Below are positions 34,899 to 42,755 of a stretch of 51,817 bases of DNA, piece after piece. The position numbers and the translations under genes were made by a program. The stretch is from NCBI GenBank assembly GCA_025964685.1, contig JAOPYG010000029.1, forward strand, positions 1 to 51,817. The letters run 5' to 3'. The DNA comes from Actinoallomurus sp. (GTDB lineage: Bacteria > Actinomycetota > Actinomycetes > Streptosporangiales > Streptosporangiaceae). The notes beneath the pieces are model-generated. The model was not told where the DNA came from. It saw only the letters and a list, made by a program, of their open reading frames with translations, and did not search any database. Each line of letters starts with the position of its first letter. Position 1 is the stretch's first letter.

Positions 34899-34957
34899 GG
34901 GCGTGTCCGATAAATCCCGTTCGTGCGCAGCAGGACAGGGAATTGTCAGACACGCCC
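34899..34957. repeat. 59-bp inverted-repeat element (MITE-like, IS5-type ends)
   Basis: The ends are GGGCGTGTCCGATAAATCCC on the left and, reverse complemented, GGGCGTGTCTGACAATTCCC on the right: 17 of 20 bases agree. The first nine are identical and begin the GGGCGTGTC motif I associate with IS5-group ends in actinomycetes. No transposase lies between the ends. A target duplication is not evident. It could also act as a terminator for the flanking exporter gene. Confidence 0.6.
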
Positions 34958-34974
34958 TGCGAGCGGCGGCCGGA

Positions 34975-37900
34975 TCAGGCCGCCTGCCACAGCGAGGCGT
35001 ACTGTCCCCGGTCGCGCAGCAGCTGGTCGTGTGTGCCGTCCTCGACCACGCGCCCGTGCGCCATCACCACGATGCGGTCGGCGTGCCGGGCCGTCTGCAG
35101 CCGGTGCGCGATCAGCACGGTCGTACGGCCCGAGGCGACGCTGTTCATCGCCCGGGTGACGCGGGCCTCCGTGGCGAGGTCGAGGTTGGCGGTGGCCTCG
35201 TCGAGCAGCAGGATCGCCGGGTCGACCAGCTCGGCGCGCGCCAGGCAGATGAGCTGCCGCTGACCGGCCGACAGTGAGGCACCGCGTTCGGCGATCTCGT
35301 GGTCGTACCCCCCGGGCAGCCGCATGATCAGCTCGTGTGCGCCGACCGCCCGCGCCGCCGCCTCGACCTCCGCGCGAGGAGCCTCCGGCCGGCCGTACGC
35401 GATGTTGTCGTGCACGGTCCCGCGGAACAGGAACGTCTCCTGCGGCACGTACCCGAGCTGCCGCCGGTAGGCGTCCACGTCGAGGGCGCGCAGGTCGTGC
35501 CCGTCGATGACGATCCGGCCGTCCTGCGGGTCATAGAAGCGCGCCAGCAGCTTGACCAGGCTCGACTTTCCGGCGCCGGTCGCCCCCACCAGTGCGACCG
35601 TCTCTCCGGGCTCGATCGTCAGGCTGACGTCGGTCAGTGCCTCCTCCGCGATGCCCGGGTAGCCGAACCGCACCCCTTCGAGCCGGATCGCGCCGGTCAG
35701 CGGGCCGGGGTCGAGCGGAGCGGCGGCGACCGGCGTCGCGACCCGCTCGGCCATCAGGTCGCTGATGCGCGCCATCGACACGCGCGCCTGCTGCCAGTCG
35801 TCGAAGACCTCCGACAGCTGCTGGATGGGCGAGAAGAACAGGTTGACGTAGAGCACGAACGCGATCAGCTCGCCCGGCGTCAACGTGTGGGCGCGCACCA
35901 TGTGGTAGCCGAGCGCGAGGACGAGCACCGCAGCGACGTCGGCCAGGAAGTCGACGAAGGGGAAGTACAGCGAGATGAGCCGCTGCGCGGCGAGCCGGGC
36001 GTCGGTGTACCCGCGGGTGACGCGCGTGAACTCGGTGTGCCGCCGGCCCTCCTGCGTGAACGCCTGCGACTCGCGCACCCCCGCCATGCTCTCCTGCAGG
36101 CTGGCGTTGACCACGGCGATCCGCTCCCGCGCCTCCCGGTACGGCTCGGCCGACAGCTTGCGGAACGCGACCGTGGCGATGAGCAGCGGGATCAGCACGA
36201 GCGCCGTCGCGCCGGTCAGCAACGGGCTCATGAGCGCCATGGCCACCGCGACGCCCACGAACGTGAACACTGACGCGACCGCACTGATCAGGCCGTCCTG
36301 CAGCAGCGAGGAGAACGCGCTGACGTCCGTGGTCATCCGGGTCATGATGCGCCCGGCCATCTCCCGGTCATAGAAGTCGACGGACAGCCGCTGCAACTGC
36401 GCCCAGACCCGGATCCGGAGCGCGTACATCAGCCGTTCGCCGGTACGCCCGGCCACCAGCGTGACGGCCCAGGAGATCGCCAGGCCCAGCAGCGCCACGC
36501 CGAGGAAGATCCCCGCCGCCGTGAACAGCGCGGACTGCGACCCGGTGAGCACGCCGCCGTCGATGCCGTCACGGGACAGGTACGGTCCGGCGACGCCGGT
36601 GAGGGCCTCGAGTACGACGAGCAGCAGGCCGAGGGCGAGTGGCCGCCGGTACGGCCGCAGGAACCTCCAGAGCGTGAAGTTCGGCTGCGGCTGCGCCTCG
36701 CGGACGATGTCGATGTCCGGCACATCGGTCGAGGGCGGCAGCGCGGCGACGCGTTCGAGCATGTCCTCGTGGGAGAAGTCGCCGCCCATACCGGGCCGGT
36801 GGCCGGGTTCGTCGGCCCATACGAGCCCGGGTCCGGCCTCCGGCGCCGGCTCGAGGTCGTCGCCCTCACCGGCCAGCAGCCGCCGGTACAGCGGGCAGCG
36901 CGCCATCAGCTCGGCGTGTGTGCCGTCGTCGATGACCCGGCCCGCGTCCATCACCGCGATCCGGTCGGCGAGCCGGAGGGTGGAGCGGCGGTGGGCGACG
37001 AGCAGCGTCGTGTGCCGGTGTGCGTCACCGTCGCGACCCCGCCCCGCCTCCCCCGAGAGCACCCGCCGCAGGGTCGCGTGGATGCTCTCCTCGACCTTGG
37101 CGTCGACCGCGCTCGTCGCATCGTCGAGGACGAGGATGCGGGGATCCGCGAGCAGCGCGCGGGCGAGCGCGACCCGCTGGCGCTGGCCGCCGGACAGCGT
37201 GAGCCCGCGCTCGCCGACCACGGTCGCGTAGCCCTCCGGCAGGCGCATGATGAACTCGTGCGCCTCGACCGCGCGCGCCGCCGCCTCGACCTCCTCGTCG
37301 GTGGCGTCGGGCCGCCCGTACGCGATGTTGTCCCGCAGGGACTCGGAGAACAGGAAGCTCTCCTCGAAGACCATCCCGATCTGCGAGCGCAGCGAGGCGA
37401 GGGTGACGTCCCGCACGTCGTGACCGTCGAGGCGCACCGCTCCGTCGCGTACGTCGTGGAAACGCGCGAGCAGCGACGCCGCGGTGGACTTGCCCGATCC
37501 CGACGCCCCGACCAGCGCGACGATCTCGCCGGGCCGGATCCGCAGGTCGAAGCCCTCCAGGACGGGCTGGGACCGCAGGAAACCGAACCTCACACCCTCG
37601 AAGGCGATCTCACCGTGAAGCGGCGGCAGGTCGTACGCGCCGGGCGCGTCGGTGACCGCGGGTGTCGTGTCGAGCAGCTCGAAAATGCGCTCGGCTCCGG
37701 CGCGGGCCTGCGGGGCGGCGCTGAGCATCCGTGCGATCAACCGTGCGGGGTTGATCAGCAGAACCAGATAGGAGGCGAACGCGAGGAACGTGCCGACCGT
37801 GATCCGGTCGTGCAGGGCGAGCCAGCCGCCGAGCGCCAGCACTCCGACCTGCCCGAACGTCGGAATCGACTCCAACACCGGCTGGTAGCGGGCCTGGAGC

Positions 37901-38646
37901 CGGACGGACCGCATGCTGGAGCCGTACAGGCCGGACGCCGTGTCGGCGAGCCGCTCGAACTCGCGGCGCTCCTGGCCGAACCCCTTGACGACGCGGACGC
38001 CGGTCACCGCCTGGTCGACGACCTGGGCGACGTCGCCCGTGCGCTGCTGGACGTCCCAGGTCGCCGGGTAGAGCCGGGTCCGCATGCGGTACGCGCCGAT
38101 GACGAGGATCGGCAGGATGACCAGGCTGATGAGGGCGAGCAGCGGTGAGAAGACGAACATCACGCCGAGGGAGGCGACCATCAGCACGAGGTTGCTCGTC
38201 AGCGTGGGCAGGACGCGCAGCACCGTGAGCACGAGGCTGATGTCGGAGTTGGCGCGTGAGACGAGCTGGCCGGTGGCGAGTTCGCCGTGCGCCCGCAGGT
38301 CGAGCCGTTGCAGCTCGCGATGGATGGCGCCGCGCAGCCCGTACGAGACCTCGAGCATGACCTTCGAGGAGTGGAACCGGCGGGTGCGGGCGGCCGCGAA
38401 GCCGATCACTCCGAGGATGAACAGGAGCAGCAGCCAGGGGGTCAGAGGGGCGCGGGAGGACAGGATCACGTCGTCGACGACATGGCGTTCGACGACCGGG
38501 ACCAGCGTGCTGACGCCCGCCCAGATCAGGCCCGCCACGAACGTGCGGACCAGGCTGCCGCGCTGCTCGAGCACGAACGGCAGCATCCGCCGCACCCACC
38601 CACCCCGCGAGGCCGCCACCTCCGGGGCGGCCGTGCGGTCAGCCAT
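34975..38646 (-). CDS. Fused two-half ABC exporter (TMD-NBD-TMD-NBD) with one degenerate ATP site
   Basis: A 1,223-residue protein that joins two multidrug/lipid exporter halves. Half 1: membrane domain about 25-310, Walker A GASGSGKST (380-388), signature LSGGQ (484-488), Walker B ending LVLDD (505-509). Half 2: membrane domain about 660-945, Walker A GATGAGKSS (1021-1029), signature LSAGQ (1125-1129), Walker B LLLDE (1146-1150). The Asp509 in place of catalytic Glu and the altered LSAGQ fall in the same composite site, as in heterodimeric exporters such as TM287/288. Its ATG overlaps the MarR gene's end by 8 nt. Substrate unknown. Confidence 0.93.
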   Translation of the reverse strand: MADRTAAPEVAASRGGWVRRMLPFVLEQRGSLVRTFVAGLIWAGVSTLVPVVERHVVDDVILSSRAPLTPWLLLLFILGVIGFAAARTRRFHSSKVMLEVSYGLRGAIHRELQRLDLRAHGELATGQLVSRANSDISLVLTVLRVLPTLTSNLVLMVASLGVMFVFSPLLALISLVILPILVIGAYRMRTRLYPATWDVQQRTGDVAQVVDQAVTGVRVVKGFGQERREFERLADTASGLYGSSMRSVRLQARYQPVLESIPTFGQVGVLALGGWLALHDRITVGTFLAFASYLVLLINPARLIARMLSAAPQARAGAERIFELLDTTPAVTDAPGAYDLPPLHGEIAFEGVRFGFLRSQPVLEGFDLRIRPGEIVALVGASGSGKSTAASLLARFHDVRDGAVRLDGHDVRDVTLASLRSQIGMVFEESFLFSESLRDNIAYGRPDATDEEVEAAARAVEAHEFIMRLPEGYATVVGERGLTLSGGQRQRVALARALLADPRILVLDDATSAVDAKVEESIHATLRRVLSGEAGRGRDGDAHRHTTLLVAHRRSTLRLADRIAVMDAGRVIDDGTHAELMARCPLYRRLLAGEGDDLEPAPEAGPGLVWADEPGHRPGMGGDFSHEDMLERVAALPPSTDVPDIDIVREAQPQPNFTLWRFLRPYRRPLALGLLLVVLEALTGVAGPYLSRDGIDGGVLTGSQSALFTAAGIFLGVALLGLAISWAVTLVAGRTGERLMYALRIRVWAQLQRLSVDFYDREMAGRIMTRMTTDVSAFSSLLQDGLISAVASVFTFVGVAVAMALMSPLLTGATALVLIPLLIATVAFRKLSAEPYREARERIAVVNASLQESMAGVRESQAFTQEGRRHTEFTRVTRGYTDARLAAQRLISLYFPFVDFLADVAAVLVLALGYHMVRAHTLTPGELIAFVLYVNLFFSPIQQLSEVFDDWQQARVSMARISDLMAERVATPVAAAPLDPGPLTGAIRLEGVRFGYPGIAEEALTDVSLTIEPGETVALVGATGAGKSSLVKLLARFYDPQDGRIVIDGHDLRALDVDAYRRQLGYVPQETFLFRGTVHDNIAYGRPEAPRAEVEAAARAVGAHELIMRLPGGYDHEIAERGASLSAGQRQLICLARAELVDPAILLLDEATANLDLATEARVTRAMNSVASGRTTVLIAHRLQTARHADRIVVMAHGRVVEDGTHDQLLRDRGQYASLWQAA

Positions 38647-39070
38647 CGGCGAGCCGTTCCATCAGACCGGCGGCCAGGCGGAGCAGCTCACGCTCGGTCG
38701 GCGTCAGCCGCTCGGCCATCGCCTTGGCCAACCATGCCTCTCGTCTGCGCGTGTCCTCGTCGAGCACGGCCACCCCTTCGCGTGTGATGTCGATTCGGAC
38801 CTGCCGCCGGTCCGCGTCGTCCGGGCTGCGGACGATCAGACCGTCGTTATCGAGCCGGGTGAGCATCCGCGTCAGCGACTGCGGCTGGAGGCGCTCGGCG
38901 GCGGCCATCGCCGAGGCGGTCATCGCGCCGTTCAGCGCCAGCAGGTTGAGAAGGCTGAGCCTGCTGCGGCTCAGTCCGTGGCTGACCCGCTCGGCGCGCA
39001 ACCGGCGGCCGAGCTGGGCCATCCCCTGCCGTAGCACGCCGGCGGCCGCCTGCGCCTCATCGTTATCCAC
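38639..39070 (-). CDS. MarR-family transcriptional regulator of the exporter
   Basis: A 143-residue winged-helix protein. The recognition segment is ASAMAAAERLQPQSLTRMLTRLDNDGLI, followed by the wing RSPDDADRRQVRIDIT, the usual MarR D-x-R signature. Its 3' end overlaps the exporter's start by 8 nt, so regulator and pump are coupled. A TAAGC-GAA-GCTTA repeat lies 5 bp upstream of its start, which suggests autorepression relieved by an exported compound. Confidence 0.92.
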   Translation of the reverse strand: MDNDEAQAAAGVLRQGMAQLGRRLRAERVSHGLSRSRLSLLNLLALNGAMTASAMAAAERLQPQSLTRMLTRLDNDGLIVRSPDDADRRQVRIDITREGVAVLDEDTRRREAWLAKAMAERLTPTERELLRLAAGLMERLADG

Positions 39071-39074
39071 ACAC

Positions 39075-39087
39075 TAAGCGAAGCTTA
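39075..39087. promoter_or_regulatory. MarR operator candidate TAAGC-GAA-GCTTA
   Basis: A perfect 5+3+5 inverted repeat directly upstream of the MarR start codon at 39070. The surrounding 60 bp are AT-rich, as expected of a promoter. The position would block transcription of the marR-exporter operon. Confidence 0.6.
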
Positions 39088-39181
39088 TTATTCTTCGACT
39101 GGCAAATGCTTACTTGTCCTAAACAGCGATTAAAATGTCACGCAGTGCGTACCAGTTGGTATGCGGGGGCCGCGCCGGCGG

Positions 39182-39634
39182 TCAGCCGAGGCGGAAGACC
39201 GGGTAGCCGGGGGCGATCTCGAGCAGCTTCTCGTCGGAGGCGTCCGGGCCGACCCCGTCGAAGAACATGCCGACCTCGAACTTCCAGCGCTTCAGGTAGG
39301 CGCGCAGGATCTCCGGCTTGTCCGCGTCGGCCAGCTCCGTGGCGGTGAAGACCTCGACGCGCCGGCCGATGTGCAGCTCGCCACCCCCGGCCACGCGCAT
39401 GTTGCGCACCCACTGCGTGTGACCGCGCGGGGCGACCAGGTAGCGCTCCCCCTCGTGAACGAGCAGGTTGACCGGAGTGGTCCGCCACTCGCCGGTCTTG
39501 CGGCCGCGGACGTAGAGGATGCGTGAACCCAGCAGGCTGATCCCCATGCGCGTCAGGCCGCTGACGAGCCGGCGGGAGAAACGGTCCATGGCGTTGTTGC
39601 CCTGGATGACACGGGGCTCGGACTCGGCGGCCAT
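39182..39634 (-). CDS. F420/deazaflavin-dependent nitroreductase-family protein (DDN-like)
   Basis: A 150-residue protein with the split-barrel pattern of the DDN family: YVRGRKTGEWRTTPVNLL, RYLVAPRGHTQWVRNMRVAGG and a tail ending MFFDGVGPDASDEKLLEIAP. Members use reduced F420 (some use FMN) to reduce quinones or nitro compounds. ATG 39634 follows AAGGAG; the longer frame is unsupported. It stands behind three copies of a TGAGAGCAgTGCTCTCA-type palindrome, so a TetR-like regulator probably represses it. No such regulator is encoded in the window. Confidence 0.9.
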   Translation of the reverse strand: MAAESEPRVIQGNNAMDRFSRRLVSGLTRMGISLLGSRILYVRGRKTGEWRTTPVNLLVHEGERYLVAPRGHTQWVRNMRVAGGGELHIGRRVEVFTATELADADKPEILRAYLKRWKFEVGMFFDGVGPDASDEKLLEIAPGYPVFRLG

Positions 39635-39658
39635 CGGGTGCTCCTTGGTATCGACTTT

Positions 39659-39726
39659 TGAGAGCAGTGCTCTCACTTGAGAGCAGTGTGCATGCCGGGA
39701 CCGTCCACCGTCAAGAGCAGTGCTCT
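39659..39726. promoter_or_regulatory. Three copies of an AGAGCA-N-TGCTCT operator
   Basis: Copy 1 is TGAGAGCA-G-TGCTCTCA (39659-39675, perfect 8+1+8). Copy 2 is a half site TTGAGAGCAGTG (39677-39688). Copy 3 is AGAGCA-G-TGCTCT (39714-39726, 6+1+6). All lie within 92 bp of the deazaflavin oxidoreductase start. The layout is typical for TetR-family sites. Confidence 0.75.
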
Positions 39727-39754
39727 CGTTTCTGGCGGATGCTCTGAAACGACG

Positions 39755-39794
39755 GACGTCGCGGACCGGCCCACGCGAACCGGTCCGCGACGTC
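39755..39794 (-). terminator. Strong hairpin terminator after the alpha-glucosidase gene
   Basis: GACGTCGCGGACCGG (39755-39769) pairs perfectly with CCGGTCCGCGACGTC (39780-39794), giving a 15-bp stem with a 10-nt loop, 22 bp after the stop at 39817. It insulates the alpha-glucosidase gene from the TetR-like operators downstream. There is no long T-tract. Confidence 0.75.
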
Positions 39795-39816
39795 GTCTCG
39801 GCGGCGGAAAACCCCT

Positions 39817-41397
39817 CTAGGGACAAGCCCACCAGGCGGCGGTGTCGGAGGCGAGCTCCCCGTCGCGCGACTCCCCGCTCGACAAAAGGACCGTTCCACG
39901 AATGTCCAGCCGCACCGGCCGGGAGCCCAGGTTGACCGCGCACACGAAACCGGGATCACGCGCGAAGAGGAGCACGTCCGGCGGGGCGTCGAGCCAGCGC
40001 AGCCCACCGTCGCCCAGGGCGGGCCGCTCCTTGCGGATGCGCAGCGCCTCCCGGTAGAGCCGCAGCATCGACCGTGGATCGCCGAGCTGGGCCTCCACCG
40101 TCATGCTCCGCCACTCCGGCGGGACGGGCAGCCAGCTCTCGCCGACCATGGGCGGGCTGAACCCGAACGGCGGCTCGGCGTACGCCCACGGGATCGGCAC
40201 GCGGCAGCCCTCGCGGCCCAGGCCGTTGCCCCACTGCGGGTCCAGGAGGTACTCCGCCGGCAGGTCGGTGACCTCGGGCAGCCCCAGTTCCTCGCCCTGG
40301 TAGACGTAGGTCGACCCGGGCAGCGCGAGCGTCAGCAGCGCGGCCGCCCGCGCCCGCCGGGCACCGATCCCGCCACCGCCGTAGCGCGTGACGTGACGCG
40401 GCACGTCGTGGTTGGAGAGCACCCAGGTCGTGGGCGCGCCGACCCGGCCGGTCGCCGCGAGCGAGTCGTCGATGACCCCGCGCAGGTCCCCGGCGGACCA
40501 GTCCGCCTTCAGATAGTGGAAGTTGAACGCCTGGTGCAGCTCGTCGGGGCGCACGTAGTGCGACAGCCGCTCGGCGTTGGGCGCCCACGCCTCCGCGACC
40601 CCGATCCCGCCGTAGGAGTCCAGCAGCCGCCGCCAGGACCGGTGGATGTCGTGCACGCCGTCCTGGTCGAAGTAGGGCAGCTCGGCGTGGCCGAGCATCT
40701 GGATCTGACCGGTGTACCCGGCGTCCGGCAGGCCGTCCGCCTTGACCATGCCGTGGGCCACGTCGATGCGGAACCCGTCGACACCGCGGTCGAGCCAGAA
40801 CCGCATGATGTCCTCGAACTCCGCGTGGACCTCAGGGTTCTCCCAGTTCAGGTCGGGCTGCTCGGGGGCGAACAGGTGGAGGTACCACTCGCCGTCCGGC
40901 AGCCGGCTCCAGGCCGGCCCGCCGAAGATCGACTCCCAGTCGTTCGGCGGGAGCTCGCCCCGGCCGGGGCGGAAGATGTAGCGGTCACGCTCGGGCGAGC
41001 CCGGTCCGGCCCGCACGGCCTTGTCGAACCAGGGATGCGCCGCCGAGGTGTGGTTCGGGACGATGTCGACGATGACCTTCAGCCCGTGCCGGTGTGCTTC
41101 CTGGAGCAGGGACTCGGCGTCGCCGAGTGTGCCGAAAGCGGGATCGACCGCCCGGTAGTCCGCCACGTCATAGCCGCCGTCGGCCATCGGGGAGCGATAG
41201 AACGGCGTGAGCCACAGCGCGTCGACGCCCAGCCAGGACAGGTACCGCAGGCGGCTGCGGACCCCCAGCAGGTCGCCCACGCCGTCGCCGTCGCCGTCGG
41301 CGAAGCTGCGCAGGTAGACCTGGTAGATCACCGCGTCACGCCACCAGCGTGGATCCCGCGTGAAGGACGTGGCCGGATCCGCGTACTGCTGAGTCAA
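39817..41397 (-). CDS. GH13 alpha-glucosidase (oligo-1,6-/maltooligosaccharide-type)
   Basis: About 526 residues from TTG 41397, which follows GATGGAG. The GH13 regions are all present: DIVPNHTS (region I), DGFRIDVAHG with nucleophile Asp near 212 (region II), GVAEAW with acid/base Glu near 269 (III) and LSNHDVPRH with Asp near 331 (IV). There is no signal peptide. It would release glucose from short alpha-glucans imported after extracellular amylase action. It is transcribed with or just after the LacI gene, 134 bp upstream. Confidence 0.9.
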   Translation of the reverse strand: MTQQYADPATSFTRDPRWWRDAVIYQVYLRSFADGDGDGVGDLLGVRSRLRYLSWLGVDALWLTPFYRSPMADGGYDVADYRAVDPAFGTLGDAESLLQEAHRHGLKVIVDIVPNHTSAAHPWFDKAVRAGPGSPERDRYIFRPGRGELPPNDWESIFGGPAWSRLPDGEWYLHLFAPEQPDLNWENPEVHAEFEDIMRFWLDRGVDGFRIDVAHGMVKADGLPDAGYTGQIQMLGHAELPYFDQDGVHDIHRSWRRLLDSYGGIGVAEAWAPNAERLSHYVRPDELHQAFNFHYLKADWSAGDLRGVIDDSLAATGRVGAPTTWVLSNHDVPRHVTRYGGGGIGARRARAAALLTLALPGSTYVYQGEELGLPEVTDLPAEYLLDPQWGNGLGREGCRVPIPWAYAEPPFGFSPPMVGESWLPVPPEWRSMTVEAQLGDPRSMLRLYREALRIRKERPALGDGGLRWLDAPPDVLLFARDPGFVCAVNLGSRPVRLDIRGTVLLSSGESRDGELASDTAAWWACP

Positions 41398-41412
41398 TAC
41401 AACTCCATCAGT

Positions 41413-41430
41413 TCTGCAACTCCTCTGCAA
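41413..41430. promoter_or_regulatory. Phased TTGCAGA direct repeats before the alpha-glucosidase
   Basis: On the minus strand TTGCAGA occurs at 41424-41430 and 41413-41419, an 11-bp period (one helical turn), just 16-33 bp upstream of the TTG start. Related TTTGCAGAAA and TTGCGCAGAA lie further upstream (41467-41520). Actinomycete maltose regulators of the LacI family often recognise CTTGCA-like motifs. Confidence 0.45.
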
Positions 41431-41531
41431 GGAGGACAGCGCGCGTCATCCCTCGAGCGCCATCGGATTGCGCAGAACGTAACAGTCAGGAAGCGCGATT
41501 GAAATACTTTGCAGAAAAATCGTGCAACACG

Positions 41532-42545
41532 CTACGAAGCGTCGCTCGTGACCGGCCCGGTCGACCTGCGGACCACGAGTTCGGGGCGGAACACGAGCTC
41601 GGTGTGCGGCGATCCCACGCCCTGGATCTCATCCAGGAGACTGCGGACGGCGACCAGCGCCATCTCGCGTACGGGCTGGCGGACCGTGGTCAGCGGAGGG
41701 TCGATGTAGCCCATCAGCGGCGAGTCGTCGAAGCCGACGACGGAGACATCCTCGGGAACCCGCAGCCCCCGCTGCCGGGCCGCGCGGATCGCACCGATCG
41801 CCATCATGTCGCTCGCGCAGCAGATCGCCGTGCAACGGTCGTCGAGCAACTGGAGGGCCGCGGCCTCGCCGCCCTCGATCGAGAAGATGGTGTTCGCGAT
41901 CCAGCCGTCGACGTCGGTGGCGCCGAGGCGGTCGGCCATCCCCTTGCGGTAACCCTGGGTCTTTCGGATCACCGGGACGAACCTCTCCTGGCCTACCGCG
42001 AGCCCGATCCGCCGGTGCCCCAGCTGCGCCAGGTGCGCGACGGCGAGCTCCATCGAGCCGGCCTCGTCGCTGGACACGAATGTGGCGTCGACCTCGCCCG
42101 CATAGCCGTTGACCAGGACGATCGGCAGGCCACGGTCGGTGAGCCGCTTGTAACGGCCGTGGTCGGCCTGGGAGTCGGCGTGCAGGCCGGAGACGAAGAT
42201 GATGCCGGAGACCCCTCGCTCCAGAAGAAGGTCCGTGTAGTCGTCCTCGTTGATGCCGCCGGGCGCGAGCGCGCAGAGCACCGCCGTGTAGCCGTGCACC
42301 GCCAGGGTGTTCTCGATGACCTCGGCGAAGGCCGGGAAGATCGGGTTGGACAGGTCGGCAACGATCAGTCCGATCAGACCGGCGCGCGGCTGCCGCAGCC
42401 GGGCGGGCCGTTCGTAGCCGAAGGAGTCGAGCGCCTCGATGACCGCCTGCCGGGTAGCGGGCGCGACTCCGGCCTTGCCGTTGAGGACCCGGCTGACCGT
42501 GGCCTCGCTCACTCCCGCTTGGGCGGCGATGTCCGCCAGACGCAT
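41532..42545 (-). CDS. LacI-family regulator of the starch locus (MalR/AglR-like)
   Basis: A 337-residue protein from ATG 42545. [23 protein letters not shown] (residues 1-20), hinge about 45-55, then the ligand-binding domain ([35 protein letters not shown]). It lies between the alpha-glucosidase and alpha-amylase genes, divergent from the amylase. It should repress both and respond to maltose or maltotriose. A GTG two codons upstream is possible; neither start has a strong site. Confidence 0.9.
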   Translation of the reverse strand: MRLADIAAQAGVSEATVSRVLNGKAGVAPATRQAVIEALDSFGYERPARLRQPRAGLIGLIVADLSNPIFPAFAEVIENTLAVHGYTAVLCALAPGGINEDDYTDLLLERGVSGIIFVSGLHADSQADHGRYKRLTDRGLPIVLVNGYAGEVDATFVSSDEAGSMELAVAHLAQLGHRRIGLAVGQERFVPVIRKTQGYRKGMADRLGATDVDGWIANTIFSIEGGEAAALQLLDDRCTAICCASDMMAIGAIRAARQRGLRVPEDVSVVGFDDSPLMGYIDPPLTTVRQPVREMALVAVRSLLDEIQGVGSPHTELVFRPELVVRRSTGPVTSDAS

Positions 42546-42627
42546 GCTCACAAAGGTGAATCTACCGTCGAAGACCGCGCCGGGACCGCTATCCGTTGCA
42601 GCACGTCGCCAAGCCTCGACAGCCTCC

Positions 42628-42654
42628 TTGCGCAACCTTTCTGAAAGCTCTTGC
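42628..42654. promoter_or_regulatory. Operator-like repeats in the lacI/alpha-amylase divergent region
   Basis: TTGCGCAA (42628-42635) is a palindrome and CTTTC-T-GAAAG (42637-42647) is an 11-bp palindrome. CTTGC occurs on both sides (42627-42631 and 42650-42654). The cluster lies 100-130 bp before the amylase start and about 85 bp before the LacI start, a likely LacI-type control site. Confidence 0.5.
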
Positions 42655-42755
42655 TAGCCAACCGGGGCGGAGTTATCTTCTCGGCAACACAACCGAAACG
42701 AACGGCCGCAGCACCCTCGGGGGACCCCGCCATCCCTTCGCCCCAGGAGGCCCGC

